NCBI GenBank assembly: GCA_016868815.1 | Contig: VGFQ01000002.1 | Span: 186,001 to 250,000 of the forward strand | DNA length: 64,000 nt | Source: Bacteroidota bacterium | GTDB taxonomy: Bacteria; Bacteroidota; Bacteroidia; Chitinophagales; Chitinophagaceae | Direction of reading: 5' to 3' | Translations under genes and position numbers: made by a program | Shown here: positions 9,463 to 16,986 of the stretch, piece by piece | Numbering within the stretch: the first letter of the stretch is position 1 | Layout: the number at the start of each line of letters is the position of its first letter | The notes under the pieces: generated by a model | Databases searched by the model: none | What the model was told of the DNA's origin: nothing | Seen by the model: only the letters and a program-made list of their open reading frames with translations

Positions 9463-10008
9463 TTATTTCTTTTTAAGCCACCAGCCCAGCCACAGTCCGC
9501 AGAGCCCCCACATCATAATGGCATCAATGAGGTCTTCCCATACGGCACCCACCTGATACCATGTATAGCCGGCGTATGGAAATGTCAAGAATCCGATCAG
9601 CCCGATGCCTATGCCTGTCAGTATGCAGGTAGACTGCGTAGCATCTGGTATGCGCCCAAGGATCCACATCAACGTGACTGCCATAAGGATGCTTGCCAGA
9701 TAGCCCCGCAGGATCTTGCCACCCATGCTCGCATCCCAACTGTTTCGAAATGTCAGCGTAGCCCAAAGCTTTCCATTCTGCTGTTGACTGAACGCCTCCA
9801 TCTGCCCCTGAGGGGTCCCCTTCGGCAGGCGGGGTAGGATATAATTGCCCTCCTCCAGCCTGATCGATTTCAGAAACGTAAGGATGGTATCTTGCTTCAC
9901 GGTATAACCCGCTGCCTTGTAGTGTAGGTCTAGGACGGTATGGGAGGCTGTCTGCCAGGCGAATGCGATCGTACCGCCGACCCAGGCGCCAATGATCCAT
10001 TTTTTCAT
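9463..10008 (-). CDS. small membrane protein of unknown function
   Basis: I do not recognise a named function in this 181-residue protein. It has one membrane segment at the N-terminus (about residues 4-22, starting KKWIIGAWVGG), then about 80 polar residues, then three C-terminal hydrophobic stretches (about 105-175) ending GLWLGWWLKKK. The arrangement of an N-terminal helix, a soluble loop with EEGNYILPRLPKGTP and a C-terminal helix bundle resembles uncharacterised small membrane proteins common in Bacteroidota. It is convergent with slyD and divergent from pepT, so no operon partner hints at a role. Codon use is like its neighbours. Confidence 0.75.
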   Translation of the reverse strand: MKKWIIGAWVGGTIAFAWQTASHTVLDLHYKAAGYTVKQDTILTFLKSIRLEEGNYILPRLPKGTPQGQMEAFSQQQNGKLWATLTFRNSWDASMGGKILRGYLASILMAVTLMWILGRIPDATQSTCILTGIGIGLIGFLTFPYAGYTWYQVGAVWEDLIDAIMMWGLCGLWLGWWLKKK

Positions 10009-10088
10009 TTGTATTTCTTTCTTGAAAGATACTTTTTTTTATTCCGTTCACCCTACGACGCCAGCCCTTTTGCCCGTATTTTGCAACC

Positions 10089-11333
10089 ATGCAAGCCCAT
10101 GCAGCCGGCATCTCAGAGCGATTTATGCGCTATGCCTGCATAGATACCCAGAGCAATCCGGACAGCCCAACCTTCCCCTCAACTCCTAAGCAGCATGACC
10201 TTTCCCTTCTCTTGGTCAAAGAGCTCCAGGTGATGGGAATTGTAGACGCCGAAATGGATGAATGGGGCTATGTCTATGCCACCATCCCTTCCACATCTGC
10301 CAAAAATGTGCCTGCCATCTGCTATTGTGCGCATGTAGATACGTCCCCGGACTGCTCTGGGACCGGTGTAAAGCCCCTCCTGCACCCTTCCTGGGACGGG
10401 TCACCCATCGTCCTGCCTGACGACCCCTCGCAAGTCATCACGGTGGAGGAGCACCCCTATCTGCTTGAGCGCATCGGAGATGATATCATCACAGCCTCGG
10501 GGACAACCCTCCTGGGGGCAGATGACAAGGCAGGGATTGCCGTCATCGTGGAGACAGCTGCCTTGCTTATGTCTCACCCCAAGATGTTACACGGGCCCAT
10601 CCGGATCTTGTTCACGCCGGACGAGGAGATAGGCCGGGGCGTTGACAAGGTAAACCTGCAAAAGCTGGGCGCCGTCGCCGCCTACACACTGGACGGGAGC
10701 GAACGAGGATCCTTAGAAGATGAAACGTTTTCTGCAGATGCCCTCGACGTGATCATTGAAGGGGTCAGTGCCCATCCCGGCTTCGCAAAAGGGAAAATGG
10801 TCAATGCCCTCAAAGTCGCCGCAGCCCTAGTGTCATCTCTTCCCAAAGATGGTCTTAGTCCAGAGACGACTGAGGGCAGAGAGGGCTTTATCCATCCGGT
10901 AACACTGAGCGGACATGCAGAGGCCGCCAAGGTCTCATTTATCCTGAGGGATTTTTCCACGGCTCAGCTTGACGTGCAGGCTGCGCTGATCGAGTCACAC
11001 CTTCAGGAGGCGGCTATCGCACACCCCAACCTGCGTTTCAAGGTGATCCGGCATGAGCAATACCGGAACATGAAGGAAGTGCTCTTGCAGCATCCTGCTG
11101 TGGTCGCGCGGGCCGAAGAGGCCATTCGGCTGGCGGGTATGGAAGTCAGAAGGCACCCTGTCCGTGGCGGTACCGACGGAGCTCGGCTCTCTTTTATGGG
11201 GCTGCCATGCCCAAATCTCTTCACCGGCGAGATGGCCTTCCATTCGAAGCTTGAATATGTGAGTGTACAAGACATGCTGAAGTCAGTACAGATGCTTGTC
11301 CGACTGTCGGAAATATGGGAACGGGATGCATGA
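10089..11333 (+). CDS. pepT: peptidase T (tripeptide aminopeptidase, M20B)
   Basis: At 414 residues it matches PepT in length. PepT is a cytoplasmic di-zinc aminopeptidase that cleaves tripeptides at the N-terminus. The metal-binding and catalytic pattern of M20 is visible in order: AHVDTSPD (His and Asp), GADDKAGIA (bridging Asp), TPDEEIG (general-base Glu and Glu ligand), TLDGSERG (Asp ligand) and a C-terminal AFHSKLEYVS (His ligand). The dimerisation domain lies between about residues 205 and 325. The N-terminus RFMRYACIDTQSNPDSPTFPST is typical of PepT. The gene stands alone between a divergent membrane-protein gene and the band-7 gene. Confidence 0.95.
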   Translation: MQAHAAGISERFMRYACIDTQSNPDSPTFPSTPKQHDLSLLLVKELQVMGIVDAEMDEWGYVYATIPSTSAKNVPAICYCAHVDTSPDCSGTGVKPLLHPSWDGSPIVLPDDPSQVITVEEHPYLLERIGDDIITASGTTLLGADDKAGIAVIVETAALLMSHPKMLHGPIRILFTPDEEIGRGVDKVNLQKLGAVAAYTLDGSERGSLEDETFSADALDVIIEGVSAHPGFAKGKMVNALKVAAALVSSLPKDGLSPETTEGREGFIHPVTLSGHAEAAKVSFILRDFSTAQLDVQAALIESHLQEAAIAHPNLRFKVIRHEQYRNMKEVLLQHPAVVARAEEAIRLAGMEVRRHPVRGGTDGARLSFMGLPCPNLFTGEMAFHSKLEYVSVQDMLKSVQMLVRLSEIWERDA

Positions 11334-11440
11334 GATAATGATGCGAGGGCACCCATACAGGAAAGGAAGGACTGACCCTGGCCATTTACCTTGCTAGCAC
11401 ATGACAGATAGGATATCGTAATTTCAATAAAAAGCCAGCT

Positions 11441-12370
11441 ATGGATTTAGTCCTCATCTTCTGGTTACTTGCCACCATATTGGTCTTGTATCTCAGTCTC
11501 GTCACGGTAAAGCAGGGGTACGTCGATGTCATCACTATGTTTGGGAAGTACCGACGGATGCTTCGCCCTGGACTGAATTTGAAGATCCCTTTCCTGGAGA
11601 GGGTTTACCGATCTGTCAGTATCCAGAACCGCTCTGTAGAACTCGAATTCCAGGCCGTTACGCAGGATCAGGCCAATGTTTATTTCAAGAATATGCTCTT
11701 GTATGCCGTTCAGAACGATGGCGAGGAGACCATCAAGAAGGTGGCATTTAAGTTCTTCAGTGACAGAGACCTGATGCAAGCGCTCACACGCACGATTGAA
11801 GGTACCATTCGTGCCTTCGTCGCCACCAAGCGTCAATCAGAGATCTTAAGCTTACGCCGTGAGATCGTAGCCTTCGTTAAAGAAGAGATCGACCAGTCGC
11901 TTGAAGAATGGGGCTACCACCTGATCGATCTACAGATCAACGACATCACTTTCGACCAGCAGATCCTCGAGAGCATGAGCCGCGTGGTAGCCTCTAACAA
12001 TCTCAAGGCTGCTGCAGAAAATGAAGGTCAGGCCCTCCTCATCACCAAGACCAAGGCTGCAGAAGCGGAGGGCAACGCCATCAAAATCTCCGCCCAGGCA
12101 GAACGGGAGGCAGCACGGCTCCGCGGACAGGGGGTGGCTTTGTTTCGGCAGGAAGTGGCCAAGGGCATGACGGAGGCTGCCGAACAGCTCAAGCAGGCCA
12201 ACCTGGATACCAATGTCATCCTGTTTAGCATGTGGACAGAAGCTATCAAAAACTTCGCTGAAGCCGGGAAAGGGAATGTCATCTTCTTGGATGGCAGCAG
12301 CGACAATATGCAGAAAACCATGAAACAGATCATGGCCCTGATGCAAATGGATAGCCAAAAACAGTCCTAA
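11441..12370 (+). CDS. SPFH/band-7 (prohibitin-like) membrane protein
   Basis: This 309-residue protein begins with a single membrane helix (about residues 4-22). It continues with a band-7 domain (VKQGYVDVITMFGKYRRMLRPGLNLKIPFLERVY, then FKNMLLYAVQNDGEETIKKVAFKF). A long alanine- and glutamate-rich coiled coil follows (AAAENEGQALLITKTKAAEAEGNAIKISAQAEREAARLRGQG, about residues 185-240). SPFH proteins oligomerise into membrane microdomain scaffolds. The coiled coil and the short hydrophobic-poor tail are normal for the family. No NfeD-type protease partner is adjacent. The specific role is unknown. Confidence 0.9.
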   Translation: MDLVLIFWLLATILVLYLSLVTVKQGYVDVITMFGKYRRMLRPGLNLKIPFLERVYRSVSIQNRSVELEFQAVTQDQANVYFKNMLLYAVQNDGEETIKKVAFKFFSDRDLMQALTRTIEGTIRAFVATKRQSEILSLRREIVAFVKEEIDQSLEEWGYHLIDLQINDITFDQQILESMSRVVASNNLKAAAENEGQALLITKTKAAEAEGNAIKISAQAEREAARLRGQGVALFRQEVAKGMTEAAEQLKQANLDTNVILFSMWTEAIKNFAEAGKGNVIFLDGSSDNMQKTMKQIMALMQMDSQKQS

Positions 12371-12445
12371 GGGCGATCGATATCCCATGGCTGCTTTGCT
12401 GTGAATCATTTTTCGTCCATCTTTGAAAAGGAAAAAATTTAATGT

Positions 12446-13135
12446 ATGATGATGACATGGCTGCTACAGGTCCAGGATACATTAGTCCGAACCACTCAGG
12501 CCCCTGCGGTTCCCGCTACCGTACACCTATGGGACATTCTGCGGTCAGGCGGCCCCATCATGGTGCCCCTAGCCTTACTCTTTGCCACCGCACTCTTCTT
12601 CTTTTTCGAACGCAACATTGCCATCCGAAGAGCAGCCCGGCTCGAAGACAATTTCATGCCCATCATCCGGGATCATATCATCTCCGGAAATATTGCAGCT
12701 GCCCGTGCCATGGCCCGCAATACGCCCAACCCCGTGGCTCGCGTCATTGACAAAGGCATACAGCGCGTCGGAAAGCCTATAGATGCCATCGAGCGCAGTA
12801 TGGAGAATGTGGCTAACATCGAGATGTATAACCTGGAAAGAAATCTCAGCGTCCTCAGCGTTATTTCCCGGGCAGCCCCCATCTTCGGGTTTATAGGAAC
12901 CCTGGCCGGCCTCATGCAGCTATTTTTTGACATCAACACAACCGGCGAGTTTGTTCTCAACACCATCGCGGGTGGGTTGTATGTCAAGTTGGTCACTTCC
13001 ATCACTGGCCTTTTGATAGGACTGCTCTCATTTCTGGGGCATAGCTACCTGCAAACCCAGATAGACCGAACGGCAAACAAGATGGAAGTGGCCGCTGCCG
13101 ACTTTTTGGATATCCTGCAAGAACCCACCAAGTGA
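12446..13135 (+). CDS. exbB: MotA/TolQ/ExbB proton channel family protein
   Basis: The 229-residue protein has three membrane segments (about residues 35-55, 140-165 and 180-205), with the conserved LSVLSVISRAAPIFGFIGTLAGLMQLF block before the second and a glycine-rich TIAGGLYVKLVTSITGLLIGLLSFLGH third. This is the channel subunit that couples the proton-motive force to TonB-type or Tol-type work. The ExbD partner follows after 7 bp, so the pair is an operon. Which of three consecutive near-start ATGs (12446, 12449, 12452) is used cannot be told. The likely clients are the outer-membrane receptors such as the one at 49717-52083, though that is inference. Confidence 0.92.
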   Translation: MMMTWLLQVQDTLVRTTQAPAVPATVHLWDILRSGGPIMVPLALLFATALFFFFERNIAIRRAARLEDNFMPIIRDHIISGNIAAARAMARNTPNPVARVIDKGIQRVGKPIDAIERSMENVANIEMYNLERNLSVLSVISRAAPIFGFIGTLAGLMQLFFDINTTGEFVLNTIAGGLYVKLVTSITGLLIGLLSFLGHSYLQTQIDRTANKMEVAAADFLDILQEPTK

Positions 13136-13142
13136 TACGGCG

Positions 13143-13541
13143 ATGAAAATCCGCAAAAGGTCTCGTGGTGAGACGGAAGTCTTTACAGATGCGCTCAACG
13201 ACATTCTGTTCATCCTCCTTATGTTCTTTCTCATCGTGTCTACCCTCGCTAATCCCAATGTCATCAAACTCTCGCAGCCTAAATCCAAAAGTGATACGAA
13301 GGCCAAGCAGAATGTGGTTGTTTCCATTGATGCGGAGAAGAGGTTCTACGTAGGGCAGACCCCCGTCACTGCCGAACAACTTAAAGAGGCATTGACGCCT
13401 GCCATACAGAAAGAGAAGACAGAGGTGCCTACCGTGGTGATCAATGCAGACCGATCAGTCCCCATCGATGAGGTGGTAGCCGTCATGCGTGTGGCTAGAT
13501 CGCTCGGTGCTCGTACCGTCTTGTCCGTCGATAAGAACTGA
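13143..13541 (+). CDS. exbD: ExbD/TolR biopolymer transport protein
   Basis: This 132-residue protein has a short cytoplasmic lead, one membrane helix (DALNDILFILLMFFLIVSTL, residues 15-34) with the essential Asp near its start, and a periplasmic domain ending with AVMRVARSLGARTVLSVDKN. It is the stator-like partner of the ExbB channel just upstream (7-bp gap) and is followed after 9 bp by prmC. The periplasmic domain contains the expected VVVSIDAEKRFYVG and a ...VPTVVINADRSVPIDEVV... pattern of ExbD/TolR. Length is typical. Confidence 0.94.
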   Translation: MKIRKRSRGETEVFTDALNDILFILLMFFLIVSTLANPNVIKLSQPKSKSDTKAKQNVVVSIDAEKRFYVGQTPVTAEQLKEALTPAIQKEKTEVPTVVINADRSVPIDEVVAVMRVARSLGARTVLSVDKN

Positions 13542-13550
13542 TCCACATAC

Positions 13551-14402
13551 ATGGACTTTCGAAAGGCCCAGGAAAACTTCACGCAGGCACTGCAGAAACG
13601 GTATGATGCCCGCGAGGCAGCCCAGATTTCAGAATGGATTTTCGAATATATCAGTGGCTTAAGTCGCTCTCAACGCCTGATGCAGTCGGAGGATCACATG
13701 ACGGATGAGATGCTGGCTGGATTGCAACGCTGCCAGGAAGAGCTTCTCCTATGGCGCCCTGTCCAATATGTATTAGGAGAGGCGTATTTCGCCGGGATGA
13801 CCCTGCAGGTGGATGAACGGGTGTTGATTCCCAGGCCAGAGACAGAGGAGCTGGTGGAATGGTGCCTCTCTAACCCTCCGTGCATAGATCCCCGGATACT
13901 CGACGCCGGTACAGGAAGTGGATGCATTGCCCTAGCTATCAAAAGATCCTGGCCTTTGGCTGAGGTATGGGGAGTCGATAAAAGCGTAGATGCCTTGGAA
14001 GTCGCCACTGCCAATGCAAGGGCCACCGGGACGGATCTTCGTCTGATGCCTTTGGATTTGCTCGACAGATCCACATGGCATTCTATTCCCTTGTTCGACA
14101 TTATGATCAGTAATCCCCCTTATGTACCTTCTTCCGATAAAGCCGAGATGCGCGACAACGTTCTTCGATATGAGCCCTATATGGCATTGTTTGTAGACGG
14201 TAATGATCCGCTTCTTTTCTACGATGCCTTGTCAAGACTAGCCCTCGAAAAGCTTTTACCTGGAGGGGCTCTCTATCTTGAAATCCATGCCTCTAAAGGG
14301 GTTGAAGTGCTGCAATTATTGCAATCTAAAGGCTTTGAGGGGCTATTATTGAAGAAAGACCTTTCTGGAAGAGATCGTATGGTGCGTGCCATCCGTGTCT
14401 GA
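13551..14402 (+). CDS. prmC: release factor glutamine methyltransferase
   Basis: The 283-residue protein methylates the GGQ glutamine of peptide-chain release factors using S-adenosylmethionine. An N-terminal helical domain contains PVQYVLGEAYFAGMTLQVDERVLIPRPETEELVEW. The Rossmann core has the SAM motif LDAGTGSGCIAL (near residue 118). The catalytic NPPY tetrapeptide sits in IMISNPPYVPSS. All expected motifs are intact and the length is normal. The gene follows exbD after 9 bp and precedes ribD by 40 bp, so it probably belongs to a plus-strand run from exbB to ribD. Confidence 0.96.
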   Translation: MDFRKAQENFTQALQKRYDAREAAQISEWIFEYISGLSRSQRLMQSEDHMTDEMLAGLQRCQEELLLWRPVQYVLGEAYFAGMTLQVDERVLIPRPETEELVEWCLSNPPCIDPRILDAGTGSGCIALAIKRSWPLAEVWGVDKSVDALEVATANARATGTDLRLMPLDLLDRSTWHSIPLFDIMISNPPYVPSSDKAEMRDNVLRYEPYMALFVDGNDPLLFYDALSRLALEKLLPGGALYLEIHASKGVEVLQLLQSKGFEGLLLKKDLSGRDRMVRAIRV

Positions 14403-14442
14403 CAATATGGGCGATTCCACAAACAGTTCGGACCTTTGATCT

Positions 14443-15498
14443 ATGAGTATACATGAGCTATATATGTCTCGTTGCCTGCAACTGGCACGCCTCGCCCAAG
14501 GGCACGCCGCTCCGAACCCCCAGGTGGGGGCTCTGCTCGTGCATGGGGGGCGGATCATTGGCGAAGGATGGCATCGTAGCTGTGGTGGTCCTCATGCGGA
14601 AGTCGAATGCCTTGAGTCTGTCGCATTACCTGACAGATCCCTCATCCCTTCGTCTACACTTTACGTCTCTTTGGAACCTTGTGCACATCAGGGTCGCACG
14701 CCGCCATGTGCAGACCGGATCATCGCGGAGGGCATCCGACAGGTGGTGATTGGCTGCAGAGATCCGTTTTCGCTTGTCGATGGCCGAGGCATCGAGAGGA
14801 TGGAGGCGGCGGGTGTCCAGGTGACCTGTGGTGTTCTTTCATCAGCTGCCGAAGATTTGATTCGTCGTTTCAGATGTTTTCACCTTCAAAAACGGCCCTA
14901 TGTCATTCTAAAATGGGCACAGACGGCAGATGGCCGGGTGGCAGCAACCGAGGGCCTACCTTGCCGAATATCGTCTAAAGCTACGGATCGTCTGGTGCAT
15001 CTGTGGCGCAGTCAGGAGTCAGCTATCTTCGTTGGCAGCGGTACTGCCCTGACTGATAATCCAATGCTTACATGTCGTATTCCAGGGGGGCGCCATCCTT
15101 TGCGGGTTGTAGTCGATCGTGCATGCGCCCTGCCCTCCCATCTTCATCTATTCGATGGGGAAGCCCCTACCTTGGTTTGTAACGTGAAAAAGGAAGGGGT
15201 AGAAGGGATGGTGTCGTACGCGCGCATTATGGATGAGCCAGACTTGTTGCCGGGACTTCTCCATACTTTATATCAGCGGCAGGTTCAAAGCCTCTTGGTA
15301 GAAGGAGGCGTCCGTTGGATGGAATCTTTCCTGCAGGCAGGTTGCTGGGATGAAGTTAGGCTCATTACGGCTATACATACCCGTTTGCCAGATGGACTAC
15401 CGGGACCGCAATTTCGAATGCAAGGAAATCCACAGCGTTCCCTGTTGTCCGGTCAAGACCGCATCGACATCTTTATGCAATCGGAATCACATGGGTAA
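14443..15498 (+). CDS. ribD: bifunctional riboflavin biosynthesis deaminase/reductase
   Basis: The 351-residue protein performs two consecutive steps of riboflavin synthesis, deamination of the pyrimidine ring and reduction of the ribosyl chain. The N-terminal deaminase half (about residues 1-145) has the zinc motifs HAEVECL and PCAHQGRTPPC. The C-terminal reductase half (about 150-351) begins RPYVILKWAQTADGRVA and includes SLLVEGGVRWMESF. Both halves look complete. The stop codon overlaps the presumed original start of the downstream YigZ-like pseudogene by 8 bp, suggesting that the two were once translationally coupled. Confidence 0.95.
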   Translation: MSIHELYMSRCLQLARLAQGHAAPNPQVGALLVHGGRIIGEGWHRSCGGPHAEVECLESVALPDRSLIPSSTLYVSLEPCAHQGRTPPCADRIIAEGIRQVVIGCRDPFSLVDGRGIERMEAAGVQVTCGVLSSAAEDLIRRFRCFHLQKRPYVILKWAQTADGRVAATEGLPCRISSKATDRLVHLWRSQESAIFVGSGTALTDNPMLTCRIPGGRHPLRVVVDRACALPSHLHLFDGEAPTLVCNVKKEGVEGMVSYARIMDEPDLLPGLLHTLYQRQVQSLLVEGGVRWMESFLQAGCWDEVRLITAIHTRLPDGLPGPQFRMQGNPQRSLLSGQDRIDIFMQSESHG

Positions 15499-16114
15499 TG
15501 AACTTTTTTCATATCTGACCATCGAACAAGACTCGTCTGCGGAATTCGTTAACAGGTAGTCGCTTCATTGCCTTTGTATTCCCCACGATGTCTGAAGTTA
15601 CTTTCCGGGATCGGTTGTGCAGTTTACGCATAGAACATCCCAAAGCAGTTCATCTTTATTATGCCTGGTCTTTCGGGGCGAATGGGCTACGTTGTAAGTC
15701 TTCCGATCGCGGGGAGCCAATCAGGTCTGCTGGAAAATCCATTCTTGGGCAACTCGAGAACCAGGGTATTACGATGCTGCCATCATCGTCGTTCGCTATT
15801 TCGGGAGCACCTTGCTGTCTGTGCCAGGCTTGATTCATGCTTAGCGCAGTGCTGCGGCTCTTTCGCTGCAGATCATCTCAAGGGTAGAAAAATCCGTAGA
15901 AGCCACCTGGCAGCTTGATTTTAATTATACCTTGCTGAATGAAGTTATGCTGCTACTCCAGAGGATCAATTGCAAGATCCTCCATCGAGCGGTGCAGATT
16001 TTCTGCAGACTTGTGATAGGGATTCCTTTACGGAATCTCGACATCTGTCTGCTACAACTGCAGGCGATCTATCGGCTGGAGATTTCTCCGGTCGGACAGC
16101 CTGTTTCGCCATAG
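15491..16114 (+). pseudogene. decayed YigZ/IMPACT (UPF0029) family gene
   Basis: Three reading frames must be joined to recover a YigZ-like protein. Frame 1 from ATG 15491 gives MGNELFSYLTIEQDSSAEFVNR and hits TAG at 15557. The next frame, from 15555, gives GSRFIAFVFPTMSE, then EHPKAVHLYYAWSFG and DRGEPIRSAGKSILGQ. A second shift near 15770 continues with YDAAIIVVRYFGSTLLSVPGL followed by IHA, then an in-frame TAG at 15842 where the family has Tyr, then RSAAALSLQI and a complete C-terminal domain ending at 16114. IMPACT-fold proteins normally read ...DDGEPSGTAG... and ...VVRYFGG..LG..GLI.AY..A..., so the identity is clear. With two frameshifts and a stop, it is a pseudogene. Its last 46 bp overlap the 3' end of the opposite-strand PPTase gene. 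Confidence 0.85.
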
Positions 16115-16719
16115 GCTAATGCCCATGTGATGATGTGATTGTTCCAAAATTTGTGGCCCAGGCGATGGCTGCCTATCGCCGGGAATACTTTCAACACCTT
16201 CATACTGCCAAGGTCTTGGCTGACTTCGACTTCCGTAAAATCAAGGAATAAACCGGTCAATGGGAATTGCATCTTGTAAAATGCCTCTTTGACAGAGAAA
16301 ACCAGGGTGGCCATCTCGGCATCCCCTTGTATCCATGACTGCTCCGACGGTGTCAGTATCCTGTCGTGGAGTTTCGTGCTTACGGCAAATCGTTGCTCAA
16401 TATCAAGTCCTACAGCGCTAAAGTCGTGTTGCCATGCCACCATGGCTCCGGTAAGTCCCTTCGTGTGGCTGATAGACCCCGATACACCTGATGGCCAACA
16501 GGGTTGTCGTTGATGTCCTATCGGAATGGGGGCGACGGGTACTCCAAGGCGTAGAAAGGCTTCTCTGGCGCAATATCTGCCTGTTGCAAATTCCTTGCGC
16601 CTTTTCTCTGCAAAGGATGCGCATTGCAAATACTCCCCACCCAAAAGTGCTGTTTCGTCCTTGGGTTCCTGAGTAAAGGCTGTTTGGATAAAGTCTATTT
16701 CCAGTGTCAACAAACTCAT
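16069..16719 (-). CDS. 4'-phosphopantetheinyl transferase (Sfp/EntD type)
   Basis: The 216-residue protein transfers phosphopantetheine from CoA to the serine of carrier domains. Key motifs are present: RRKEFATGRYCAREA (EntD-like N-terminal motif, near residue 40), SGSISHTKGLTGAMV, the Mg-binding AVGLDIEQR (near residue 105) and the catalytic VFSVKEAFYK (near residue 146). It is divergent from the NRPS gene across 267 bp. The obvious inference is that it activates the three thiolation domains of that synthetase, although it could also serve other carrier proteins. It is EntD-like in motif layout, slightly shorter than Sfp. The 3' end overlaps the YigZ pseudogene. Confidence 0.93.
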   Translation of the reverse strand: MSLLTLEIDFIQTAFTQEPKDETALLGGEYLQCASFAEKRRKEFATGRYCAREAFLRLGVPVAPIPIGHQRQPCWPSGVSGSISHTKGLTGAMVAWQHDFSAVGLDIEQRFAVSTKLHDRILTPSEQSWIQGDAEMATLVFSVKEAFYKMQFPLTGLFLDFTEVEVSQDLGSMKVLKVFPAIGSHRLGHKFWNNHIITWALAYGETGCPTGEISSR

Positions 16720-16986
16720 TGAGAGTGGGTTACAGGTATAAAGATCTATATAGTCGAATTAGTATGCAATCCCATTTTTTGCTATCATCCAATCTTTTAC
16801 TATTTTTAGAGCTACTAGATTGTGCCCAATTTTTGGGTGACCATTATCCGCCAGCTGCTTTTGCTTCAATCCGTATCCCAGAATATCCACTCACCCATCC
16901 AATCATCGTCTGAACAGTTTCGGATGTAGTTACTGATGTATCAGTTCTGCAGTCCTCTCCTTATCAGATGGTACTTATGAATTCCA
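16720..16986. other. divergent intergenic region between PPTase and NRPS genes
   Basis: The 267 bp must hold both promoters. It is AT-rich around 16740-16820. I found no clean TAnnTTTG element on either strand. No gene was recognised. Confidence 0.5.

Noticed and set aside
16845-16860. Short CCCAA...TTGGG palindrome between PPTase and NRPS genes
   Set aside because: The stem is only 4-5 bp and it lies in AT-rich sequence; not distinguishable from chance as an operator.
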